Assembly: GCF_002980595.1 (NCBI RefSeq)
Contig: NZ_PVLQ01000088.1
Coordinates: 1-38,556 of the forward strand
Reading direction: 5' to 3'
DNA: 38,556 nt
Origin: Malikia granosa
Lineage (GTDB): Bacteria; Pseudomonadota; Gammaproteobacteria; Burkholderiales; Burkholderiaceae_C
Part shown: piece by piece, positions 1 through 7,201 of the stretch
How the letters are laid out: each line of letters starts with the position of its first letter
Numbering within the stretch: the stretch's first letter is position 1
Position numbers and translations under genes: made by a program
Notes under the pieces: generated by a model
What the model was told of the DNA's origin: nothing
Database searches by the model: none
The model's input: the letters and a program-made list of their open reading frames with translations, nothing else

Positions 1-41
1 TCATCCGGTCATGGGGCTGTGGTCGTCGCAGACCTACATTG

Positions 42-1496
42 TCAGAGAGACTGGCTCAGGCCTCTCGGGCACCTTGAAATCACTCGACCTGGACCGCGTC
101 TGCTGTAAGGAGCAGGCTCTCCACCCTGAACTATCGTTGAATAATTCCCAGCTTGAGCCAAAGCCCCTACCGTGAGTGCCGTGACAGAATCGCCTGGGGA
201 GGAGATTCGATCACCCTGCAAATGCTTAGTCACCGGCCACCCGCGTCGTGGCATGTCCGTGTAGTTCCCTGCTGAGACCACAAACAAAACACCATGCTTG
301 GCTGACAAAGCATCCAGCGCCTGGGCAAACTCGCTGAACTCCTGTTCATTGCAGCCTACTTCTGCCCCAAGCGAAAGATTCCATATCTTTACATCAGGCG
401 TTTGGTCAACTGCATCTCTCAAACGATCAATAAGATCAGAAATGTATGACTTTGCAACCTCCAGCCCTGCTACATCAAACACTCGGCAGGGGCTCCTGGG
501 GAATCCCGCATTCAACTGATGCCCTGCAACTACCAAACTTGCCACGGCAGTACCGTGTACGTGATCGGTATCAGGTGGAAGTACGAAGGTATTACGACCA
601 ACCACCCAAGGCTCCAGTTGTGAATGCCCCGGTGCTACGCCTGTATCAAACACCGCGACCACTGGCCATGCTTGATCCGGAGGAGCAATCGGTGTCAATG
701 CAGGCACTCCCAAACTGATGGCACTGCCGGGATTGCTGGCGGCGATCATAGGACTGGGGTCCGCACGACGCAATCCGGGGTAGCTAAGCAGGGTGTCCAG
801 CATTTCGTCCGTCCACTGGTCCATGTCTAGCAGCTCCAGCAATGGAGCTTGCGTGTCGTGCAACAAGTGGCGATAGCGTGCATTGACTCGCTTCAGCAAG
901 CGTTCAATGTTCTGCCAGTTGGCCTTGGTCTTTTCCTCAGCGTTATGGTAGGAGAAGGGCTGCAGCAGCGTGCGCCCCGCATTCCGCAGACTGGCCGTGC
1001 CACCCGGATTCCGGCGCGCACGACTCCAGGGCGCGAAATGCATGATCGTGCTCAGGTTGGCCCTGGTATTCTGGGTTTCATCGCTTTCGATCAGCCTGGC
1101 CAGCTTGTCTATGCGCAGTCGATCGACACCAATCAGCATTTCGTTGAGTTTGGCATGTCCCGCCAGCAACGCCTCGCATTTCGCGGCCAGGTGCAGTGGA
1201 CGATGACTTTTTGCAATGGCCTTGTCACGCAGCGTCAACACGAGCGTTGACCAAGACTCTTGATGCCGAACCAATTCATGCTCTACCGCCTGCTGGCTGC
1301 GAACCAGGGTAGCACCCAGGGTGGCACGGTAGGTGCGATCAACATCCACACCAGGCAGAACTTTCGCTCCACCTCCTGGGCTGATGTAGCTTTGCAGGTC
1401 TGCACCGTCAAACGGAATCCGAATAAATGGGTTTTCCGCGCTAGGTTTCAGGTCGCTGCGCTGGCTTGCGCTGCTTTGTCTTGGTTTTTTGGCCAT
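42..1496 (-). CDS. ietS: IetS-like subtilisin-family serine protease, C-terminally broken
   Basis: A 484-residue S8 (subtilase) protease. Residues 1-270 are an uncharacterised, mostly helical N-terminal region. The catalytic Asp lies in VAVFDTGV (D284), the His in HGTAVAS (H314) and the oxyanion Asn in VVSAGN (N411). The motif before the last segment (ISSPGDSVTALTVGA, then SRRGPG) is normal, but the frame then ends after 14 residues of unrelated sequence. The expected GTS-x-A-x-P serine motif is absent, so the protein is probably inactive unless the frame is restored. The start has a good ribosome site (AAGGGAG) and lies 56 bases inside the end of the AAA ATPase gene, implying translational coupling. 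An AAA ATPase plus subtilase pair is the layout of IetAS, known from Ti-plasmid incompatibility and later as a phage-defence system. The name rests on this architecture, not on an alignment. Confidence 0.7.
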   Translation of the reverse strand: MAKKPRQSSASQRSDLKPSAENPFIRIPFDGADLQSYISPGGGAKVLPGVDVDRTYRATLGATLVRSQQAVEHELVRHQESWSTLVLTLRDKAIAKSHRPLHLAAKCEALLAGHAKLNEMLIGVDRLRIDKLARLIESDETQNTRANLSTIMHFAPWSRARRNPGGTASLRNAGRTLLQPFSYHNAEEKTKANWQNIERLLKRVNARYRHLLHDTQAPLLELLDMDQWTDEMLDTLLSYPGLRRADPSPMIAASNPGSAISLGVPALTPIAPPDQAWPVVAVFDTGVAPGHSQLEPWVVGRNTFVLPPDTDHVHGTAVASLVVAGHQLNAGFPRSPCRVFDVAGLEVAKSYISDLIDRLRDAVDQTPDVKIWNLSLGAEVGCNEQEFSEFAQALDALSAKHGVLFVVSAGNYTDMPRRGWPVTKHLQGDRISSPGDSVTALTVGALAQAGNYSTIVQGGEPAPYSRRGPGRVISRCPRGLSQSL

Positions 1497-2640
1497 CTTG
1501 TACGTCTCCCTTGATGATTCGGCTCATGGCGTGAACCGTGGTCCCGTATAAAGCGCTTAACGCGCGCAGTGAAAATTCAGACTCTGCCCAGCGCCGCAGC
1601 CACCGGACTTCCTGTTCCTTGGTACTCAGTCTTTCGCCCATCTGCAGGGCAAGTGCCAGTCCCAAGCGGCGATAGAGCTCCAGGCGCTGCACCGTGTTGG
1701 AACCGGACAAAATGGCGTTGCGCTTGGCATCCATGCAAACCTGCTCGATCAGCGCACCAGTGGCGCCGTCTGCCAGTACGGCCACACTGCGCAGATCCAC
1801 GTCGGGCGCGATAAATCCTCCCAGGCAACGGGAAAACAGGGCCTCCCGCATTGCCTCATCGGGCAAGGGCATGGGTATGTGAGTCGCAAACCGTCGCCAG
1901 ATGGCGGGGTCTAGCAGCTGTTCATGATTGGTGGCGGCCACCAGTACTGTGCTGTCAGGCAGAGCATCAATGTTCTGCAGCAGGGCAATGACTACTCGCT
2001 GCAACTCCCCCACATCGCGCTCGTTGCCACGCGCTCCTGCCAACGCGTCGAACTCGTCTAAGAAGAGCACGCAGGGGGTTTGCTGTGCATAGTCGAACAC
2101 TTGGCGCAAGTTGCGGCTGGTCTGCCCCAGCAAGCTGCTCACCAGCGTGTCGCATCGCGTGGTCAGCAGCGGTAAACCCAAGGTGGCGGCAATCCAGCGT
2201 GCGGTTTGCGTTTTTCCTGTACCTGGTAGTCCATAAATGAGGATTCGGTTCGGGATCGCCACGCCAGCGCTTGCCAGCTGGTCGTGATGTCGAACGCCGC
2301 GCACAAAGTCATCCAGTCGTTCGGATATCGCGTCGGGCAACACCAAGTGCATCGCCTCTACGCTGGGAAGGCTGACATCCACCGTGTTGAGCCTGCTGTC
2401 GTTGTCTGCAGGCAGCTTGCCTAGGCTTACGCCTCGGCTGGCATCTTGCGCCATGGCCAGCGCCATGGGAGCGCGCGCCAAGCGCTCGCGCACCATGCGC
2501 GCCTGCGCGCGCTGACCTTCCTGCTCAAGCTTGTCGGCAAGCAAGCCAGCGTAGTTGGAAGCCATGCTGGCGTTGGCCTTGAGCGCACCGTCAAGAATTT
2601 TCAGCACTTCAGAAAGATGTTCCATGCCCACAAACTCCAT
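1441..2640 (-). CDS. ietA: IetA-like AAA ATPase
   Basis: A 399-residue single-domain AAA ATPase. Walker A is GLPGTGKT (137-144), Walker B is FLDEFD (193-198), and an Arg-finger-like WRRF occurs near 248-251. About 120 N-terminal residues are helical and may recognise the partner or substrate. The Walker set and the sensor Asn in VAATNHE resemble the FtsH/spastin-like clade that remodels proteins. It overlaps the downstream subtilase by 56 bases, so the two form one operon. In IetAS-type systems the ATPase is thought to control the protease. ATG at 2640 has no clear ribosome site. An internal ATG at 2625 is preceded by GGAG and may be the true start. Base composition is more AT-rich than the terminase genes, in keeping with a transferred accessory module. 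Confidence 0.8.
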   Translation of the reverse strand: MEFVGMEHLSEVLKILDGALKANASMASNYAGLLADKLEQEGQRAQARMVRERLARAPMALAMAQDASRGVSLGKLPADNDSRLNTVDVSLPSVEAMHLVLPDAISERLDDFVRGVRHHDQLASAGVAIPNRILIYGLPGTGKTQTARWIAATLGLPLLTTRCDTLVSSLLGQTSRNLRQVFDYAQQTPCVLFLDEFDALAGARGNERDVGELQRVVIALLQNIDALPDSTVLVAATNHEQLLDPAIWRRFATHIPMPLPDEAMREALFSRCLGGFIAPDVDLRSVAVLADGATGALIEQVCMDAKRNAILSGSNTVQRLELYRRLGLALALQMGERLSTKEQEVRWLRRWAESEFSLRALSALYGTTVHAMSRIIKGDVQDGQKTKTKQRKPAQRPET

Positions 2641-2663
2641 TTTCTAGAAAACGTTTGATTTTA
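2640..2663 (-). promoter_or_regulatory. Candidate promoter and palindrome before the ATPase gene
   Basis: A perfect 12-base palindrome (TTTTCTAGAAAA, 2640-2651) abuts the ATPase start. On the minus strand a TAAAAT -10-like hexamer lies at 2663-2658 with only a weak -35 upstream. The spacer to the next gene is AT-rich, unlike the surroundings. This suggests the defence pair has its own promoter and possibly an operator. Confidence 0.35.
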
Positions 2664-2748
2664 TGCGGGCAATGTTCGCGTTAAGAAGGTACTTGTTTGT
2701 AGTTTTTGCGTATCTGTTTGACTCTATCGATATGCTCGCACAAGCCTG

Positions 2749-3024
2749 TCAGCATCCGTTGTAGTTCTTGCGCCCGCTGGGGGTGAGTGTGTAAGTGCCG
2801 CCGCGCGGGCCGGTGTAGCAAGTGCCGTCGCCGGCCTGCGAGCCGCTGGCGTAACTGCCCGACGAGGCCTGACGACTGCCGCCGGATCGACTCTTCGACG
2901 GTGCCTTGTACGAGTGGCTCGAGTAGCTGCGCTTACCGCCGCCACGGCCGCCTCTGGCCAGGACATCAGGCGAAATGGTCCCCAGCATAAAGGCCGTCAA
3001 CAGCGCGGTCGTCATCAACTTCAT
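2749..3024 (-). CDS. Small exported protein with TGPRGG-type C-terminal motif
   Basis: A 91-residue protein. The N-terminus (MKLMTTALLTAFMLG, then an Ala-Arg junction) reads as a Sec signal peptide of about 23 residues. A low-complexity linker rich in Ser, Gly, Arg and Lys follows, then a compact end CYTGPRGGTYTLTPSGRKNY with flanking cysteines that could pair. The GPRGG-x-Y-x-x-(T/N)-x-x-G-x-K pattern matches short repeats seen in many small secreted and phage-associated proteins, related to the basic-adaptor motif family. The ribosome site AGGAGAAG precedes the ATG. It lies between the late-gene terminator and the defence pair on the same strand, so it looks like a separate accessory gene. 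Its function is unknown. Confidence 0.65.
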   Translation of the reverse strand: MKLMTTALLTAFMLGTISPDVLARGGRGGGKRSYSSHSYKAPSKSRSGGSRQASSGSYASGSQAGDGTCYTGPRGGTYTLTPSGRKNYNGC

Positions 3025-3078
3025 CTGCTCTTCTCCTAGTGGTGCATCGGGATGCAGGCAGCTTGTGCGACAAGCATG

Positions 3079-3100
3079 AAAAAACCGCCGGTTGGCGGTT
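3079..3100 (-). terminator. Rho-independent terminator after the Mor-like gene
   Basis: On the minus strand a 7-base-pair stem (AACCGCC with GGCGGTT, loop AACC) is followed directly by six T. It lies just past the Mor-like gene and would end the terminase transcript before the small exported protein and defence genes. Confidence 0.75.
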
Positions 3101-3206
3101 GCTTGGCATGGGGCTTGCGCTCCAGATCACCTGCAAAGTTTGCATATTGCAATGCAGTCTATCATCAAAATACGCATTGATACATGGGAACTTTCTCCGC
3201 CGGCAC

Positions 3207-3560
3207 TCAGCTTGCTCGGACAGAACTCGCCCGCCGCCGTGCCAGAATCGAGTACAGCAGCCGGCGGCTGATGCCGAACTCCCGCATCAGCTCGGCATGG
3301 TTGCGGCCGTTGAAGCGCTGCCAGACGGCCTTGTCCCGGGCTGTGCGCTCGTCGCGCTTGGGCACGTAGCGCCCGCCGATCAGCGGGCCCAGCCGCCGCG
3401 CCATCAGCTCGGCCAGGCGCTCGACCTCCTGTCGTGTCGCCATCGGGTGAAAGACTTCGCGCAGACCTCGATCTAGGTGGCACTCGATCAAGATGCAGGT
3501 CACGTCATGGCGCAGCGTGGCGCCGTCATCAATCGCGTCGGTCAAAACTCCATCCTTCAT
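3207..3560 (-). CDS. Mor-like transcription activator
   Basis: A 117-residue protein whose second half matches the Mor/C activator family of Mu-like phages. It has GGRYVPKRDERTARDK followed by a helix-turn-helix segment (RNHAELMREFGISRRLLYSI), then a basic tail. In Mu, Mor switches on middle transcription; here the gene lies at the end of the terminase operon, overlapping the large terminase gene by 32 bases. The length is close to Mu Mor. The upstream start lacks a recognisable ribosome site. ATG at 3443 is an alternative that keeps the conserved domain but trims the N-terminus. A role in activating late or accessory genes is inferred. Confidence 0.7.
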   Translation of the reverse strand: MKDGVLTDAIDDGATLRHDVTCILIECHLDRGLREVFHPMATRQEVERLAELMARRLGPLIGGRYVPKRDERTARDKAVWQRFNGRNHAELMREFGISRRLLYSILARRRASSVRAS

Positions 3561-5565
3561 CGTTGCGTGGGGTGTGTTTTCTGGTGGGGGCCGCGGGGGT
3601 CTCCAGCGGCTTGCGTACGATCTGCCCGTTCACGCCCTGGGTCAGGGCAATCGGCTGCGGCGCGCTGAACAGGTCTGCCGGCGGCTGCACTGCCTGCTCG
3701 ATCTGCTGCCAGCGGCGGTCGGTGTGGCTGTGCAGGCCAAGGCCGAAGGCGGCGTGCAGCGCGTAGTTGCGGCAGTCCAGCACTTCGTTGCGCGGCCGGC
3801 GCTTGACCCACTTGTAGATGTCGCGGCCCTTGTGCTTGGCCAGGATGCGCTGCTCGGCGGTCAGCTGCTCGAACCACTCGCGGGTCAGTTCGCGGCTGAA
3901 GTGCACGTAGCCGGGGCCCGGCTGCTCGAGCGCCAGTTGGCCCAGCAGCAGGTCCTTGGCCGTGTCCACGCCGATGATCCAGAGCTTGACGCCGTTGGGC
4001 CATTTCTGGCCGCGCCAGTTCACTTCCTGGCTGCTGCTGGGGCCCAGCACCGGCTTGTGCTCCTCGCTCGAGCCCTTGACCGGGCGCAACGCCGGCAGGC
4101 GCGTCTGGTTCAGGCGCACCCAGTTGTAGACCGCCTGCGTCTGGTCGGACGAATCGATGCTTATGGCGCTGATGCCCAGGCTGCCGCCGTGCCAGGCCTG
4201 CGTGTAGCGGCGCTGCAGATAGGTGGTGACCTGCTCCCAGTCGGATTCGCTGGCGGGGTTGCCCTCGATGACGTGGTGCTCCACCACCCACGACTCCAGC
4301 CCCCTGCCCCAGGCCCAGACGGCGATCTCCCAGCGGTCGCGCTGGACGTCGATGCCGGCGGTCAGTACCAGGCCGCCAGCAGGCACGGTACACAGCGGGT
4401 AGTCCTCGGCGCGAGCCTGCAGGGCGTGCTCGTCGCTGCGCTCGCCGTTGAGTTCCCAGGTCTCGCCCAGCGTCTCGTTGCGGAACAACTGCATCGGGCC
4501 GACGTCGCCGCGCTCGAGCGTGGCCAGCGCCTGCTCGAACTCCAGCACGATACTCGGCCAGCTGCGCTGCGGGCTGTAGGCCGCCCAGACATGGACACCC
4601 AAGGTGCGCGGCGGACGCGTCGGCATGCCGGCCTGGTCGCGCCAGACGCGGTCGATGCCGTAGCGCTTGCCGGTCTTGCTGCAGACCCAGGCCCCGGCCA
4701 TGGGCTGGCCGCCCTTGAGGTAGTCGGCCTGGGTGATGCTGCCATGGCAGTGCGGGCAGACGTGGCGCACCGTGTCGGGTTGGCCGCGCTCCCACTTGAA
4801 GCCGTGCGGCTTGTCCTTGCCGCCCCACAGCAGCGGGTGGTCGGCACCGCAGTGCGGGCAATCGATGTGGAAGCGCACCATGCCGTCGGCGTTGTCGGCG
4901 GCGCGCTCGACATGGCTCAGGCCCTTGATGCGCGGCGTGGTGCCGCCGACGAACTTCGGGTACGGCGCGCCCTCGAGGCGGCCCTTGGCCAAGCCACCCG
5001 GGTCGCCCGACTTCTCGACCTGCTGATCGAAGCCGTCCCACTCGTCCAGGATCGCCACCGCGACCGTGATGCGGCGGTACGCGCGCGCCGCCTTGCCGCC
5101 CAGCAGGTGCAGCACCGAACCGCGAAACTGCTTGAGCTTGATGGTGTCCTCGACGCCCCGGCCCTGCTTGCGCATGACTCGCACCGCCTCGACCAGGTCG
5201 AGCACGGGCTCGATCTCGCTCTTGACGTAGCTGTCGCGGTCGTCGTCGGTCGGCTGCCACAGCGCCTGCTTGCGCCGGCGGTGCGCGATGTTGTAGGCGA
5301 TGAAGGCGGTGACCATCTTGGTGTAGCCCACGCGCTTGGACTTCATGATGGCCAGCTCCTCGATCTGGTCGTCGCTCATGAAGTCGAGCATCCCGACCTG
5401 GAAGGCCCAGGCCTCCCAGGCGCCCTTCTGGTGGCTGGACTCGCCCGCCAGCTCGAAGTGCTGCGCCGCCCAGTCGCTCAGGCGCTGCGGCACGTCGGCG
5501 CGCAGGCTGTCCATCCCCAGCCGGGCGGCGGCCTTGATCGCGGCAGCGGTGCGACGATGCAGCAT
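3529..5565 (-). CDS. Phage terminase large subunit, GpA (lambda) family
   Basis: A 678-residue DNA-packaging motor that cuts concatemeric phage DNA and drives it into the prohead. The deviant Walker A KSKRVGYTK (75-83) is the form typical of lambda gpA. Walker B is VAILDEWD (DE at 174-175). A CxxC...CxxC pair (CPHCGA and CPHCHG) forms a zinc-finger-like insert. The C-terminal nuclease half carries acidic motifs in LTAGIDVQRDRW, ISIDSSDQ and VLDCRNYA. The start codon overlaps the small subunit stop as TGATG, so the two are coupled. Length is normal for the family and the reading frame is intact. No portal or capsid gene follows it here. Confidence 0.95.
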   Translation of the reverse strand: MLHRRTAAAIKAAARLGMDSLRADVPQRLSDWAAQHFELAGESSHQKGAWEAWAFQVGMLDFMSDDQIEELAIMKSKRVGYTKMVTAFIAYNIAHRRRKQALWQPTDDDRDSYVKSEIEPVLDLVEAVRVMRKQGRGVEDTIKLKQFRGSVLHLLGGKAARAYRRITVAVAILDEWDGFDQQVEKSGDPGGLAKGRLEGAPYPKFVGGTTPRIKGLSHVERAADNADGMVRFHIDCPHCGADHPLLWGGKDKPHGFKWERGQPDTVRHVCPHCHGSITQADYLKGGQPMAGAWVCSKTGKRYGIDRVWRDQAGMPTRPPRTLGVHVWAAYSPQRSWPSIVLEFEQALATLERGDVGPMQLFRNETLGETWELNGERSDEHALQARAEDYPLCTVPAGGLVLTAGIDVQRDRWEIAVWAWGRGLESWVVEHHVIEGNPASESDWEQVTTYLQRRYTQAWHGGSLGISAISIDSSDQTQAVYNWVRLNQTRLPALRPVKGSSEEHKPVLGPSSSQEVNWRGQKWPNGVKLWIIGVDTAKDLLLGQLALEQPGPGYVHFSRELTREWFEQLTAEQRILAKHKGRDIYKWVKRRPRNEVLDCRNYALHAAFGLGLHSHTDRRWQQIEQAVQPPADLFSAPQPIALTQGVNGQIVRKPLETPAAPTRKHTPRNDEGWSFDRRD

Positions 5566-6119
5566 CAGTCCTGGTCATCCATCGTGAAGCCGTCGAGCTG
5601 GTCGTCGTCGGCCTGCTCGGCCAGCAGATCGTCCAGGCTGCGGTCCACCAGCTGCGCGGTCGAGCGGATCCACTCGTTGCGCGCGCTGGCGATGACGGTC
5701 ATGATCGTGGTGCGCGCCTCGTCGGGCAGGTCCGGGCAGGCCTTGCGCAGCGCGCCGTCGAGCTGCTCGAAGCGATCGACCACCGCCGCGCCGGCTGTGG
5801 CCAGCACATCGGTCAGCAAGCCGACCGGCGCAAACTCGCCTCGGGCGACGTCGTTCTTGAGCGCCTGGGCAATGCGCTGCTCGCGCGCCAGGGCGGCCCG
5901 CTCCTGCACCAGGTCGAGCCCACCGCTCTCGCTGCCCGCGCGGCCGGCCGCCTGGTCGCGCAGGCGCTCGCAGTAGCCGATCAGCCATTCATGGGCGGTG
6001 TCGCCGCGCACGATGATGCCCTCGCTCACCAGCTGGCTGACGCGGGCCTCGCTGACGCCGATCATCTGGGCAAATTCAGCCTGGGAAACCGTCTGGTCCA
6101 AAACGGGGATGATCTTCAC
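5565..6119 (-). CDS. Phage terminase small subunit, Nu1 family
   Basis: A 184-residue Nu1-like protein that binds the packaging site and recruits the large subunit. The N-terminal winged helix-turn-helix (SQAEFAQMIGVSEARVSQLV) is followed by the family hallmark segment LVQERAALAREQRIAQ and an Asp/Glu-rich C-terminal tail expected to contact the large subunit. It sits directly ahead of the large subunit with a one-base stop/start overlap, the standard order in lambdoid phages. Ninety-seven bases separate it from the upstream gpZ-like gene. Confidence 0.88.
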   Translation of the reverse strand: MKIIPVLDQTVSQAEFAQMIGVSEARVSQLVSEGIIVRGDTAHEWLIGYCERLRDQAAGRAGSESGGLDLVQERAALAREQRIAQALKNDVARGEFAPVGLLTDVLATAGAAVVDRFEQLDGALRKACPDLPDEARTTIMTVIASARNEWIRSTAQLVDRSLDDLLAEQADDDQLDGFTMDDQD

Positions 6120-6216
6120 TTAACCCCCTTAGGCGCGCCATGCAACAGTCCGAACACGCGGCTGAATGAACCCGCCCTGGCCGGAGCCTGGGAGGACCCG
6201 TGATGGGGGTGCCGCC

Positions 6217-6978
6217 TCATGCCCCGCCCCCTCGGGTCTGCTGCATTCGGATCAACGACTTCTTCAAGGCCTGGTCTATTTCCTCGACGGCGACGGCATT
6301 GCCCAGCTGCTGGGCGCGTTCGATCAACGACAGTCGCTTGCTGTAGGTCGCGTCCTTGTGGAACAGGAAGACTGCCTTGAGCGAGCCGTCGCCCATGCGC
6401 TCATAGATGCCAGGACTGACGCGAGAGGCGTTGGGTCTGACGACGATATAGCGCCGGCCGCGCTTGGCCTGCGAGGCCAGTCGCTTGTCAGCGTTCTTGC
6501 TGATGACATGCTGGTAGCCCGGCGAAAAATCCTTGCCCAGCTGCGAGATGACGGCAATGATCAGCGCGCGCGAGACGTTACCGTAGCTGTCGCGCTGCGC
6601 ATGCTTGCCGGGGACGGTGATATAGCCGCGCGGCATGGCACCCGACGCGATCAGGGAGCGCTCGAACTTCTTCACCAGACGGCTGCCGGCAAGCTCTTGC
6701 GGCGCCAGGTAGGCGGCCGGAGCCAGGCCGGCCATCCGGTCCTTGAGCTTGACCTCGGCAACCAAGTTGTTAGCTGACGCCCCCCTGAACATCGAGGCCG
6801 AACGGGTACGCGCCACGGGCTTGTCGATCTTGTCGTTGATCTGACCTTGCCAATCCTGCGACACACGCTTTGCAGCAAGAGTCAGGCCGGTAGCAAGCGC
6901 GGCATTCATGCGGCGCTCGCTGAAATCCTTGAACTGCGCTTGCAGCCCCTTGAGCCCAGTCACTTCGATCTTGATCAT
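6217..6978 (-). CDS. gpZ-like minor tail / tail-completion protein
   Basis: A 253-residue basic protein. The order of features resembles the lambda gpZ (prophage minor tail protein Z) family: an N-terminal helix with many Ala and basic residues, a central MPRGYITVPGKHA segment, a variable strand region (RRYIVVRPNASRVSPGIYER), then AVFLFHKDATYSKR and a helical tail. Such proteins finish the tail end that joins the head. The location ahead of the terminase genes is unusual, since tail genes normally follow the head genes. Assignment is by pattern only. The start with MIKIEVTGL is natural for the family. Confidence 0.55.
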   Translation of the reverse strand: MIKIEVTGLKGLQAQFKDFSERRMNAALATGLTLAAKRVSQDWQGQINDKIDKPVARTRSASMFRGASANNLVAEVKLKDRMAGLAPAAYLAPQELAGSRLVKKFERSLIASGAMPRGYITVPGKHAQRDSYGNVSRALIIAVISQLGKDFSPGYQHVISKNADKRLASQAKRGRRYIVVRPNASRVSPGIYERMGDGSLKAVFLFHKDATYSKRLSLIERAQQLGNAVAVEEIDQALKKSLIRMQQTRGGGA

Positions 6979-6982
6979 TCGC

Positions 6983-7201
6983 TTACTCCCCTCGCCTGTA
7001 AGGCGACACAGTCGGTTTGCTGCCCAGGTCGGCTCCGGCGATCAGACGCCTGGCGATGCTCAGCTCATCGCGGTTGACCGGCAGGCGCAGCACGTCGGCG
7101 CGATGCACCAGGCGGCGGGCATGGTCGTAGCCGAAGGCGGCACTCATGTCGCCGCGCGCACGGCCGCCGGCTCCGGTCATCAGGTCACGGCCCAGGCTCA
7201 T
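6983..7201 (-). CDS. Small hypothetical phage protein
   Basis: A 72-residue basic protein that I do not recognise. Its ATG overlaps the stop of the DUF1376 gene as ATGA, and it ends four bases before the gpZ-like gene. Tight coupling in a run of similarly coupled genes is the main evidence that it is translated. No membrane segment, signal or metal-binding motif is visible. Confidence 0.6.
   Translation of the reverse strand: MSLGRDLMTGAGGRARGDMSAAFGYDHARRLVHRADVLRLPVNRDELSIARRLIAGADLGSKPTVSPYRRGE

Noticed and set aside
1-60. Second dusA attachment site at the left edge
   Set aside because: ATG-N6-TGGTCG spacing matches the dusA start by chance, but the surrounding bases do not form a convincing direct repeat with 20805-20830.
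3493-5976. Long plus-strand frame opposite the terminase genes
   Set aside because: The terminase motifs on the minus strand are complete and the opposite frame has no domain or ribosome site.
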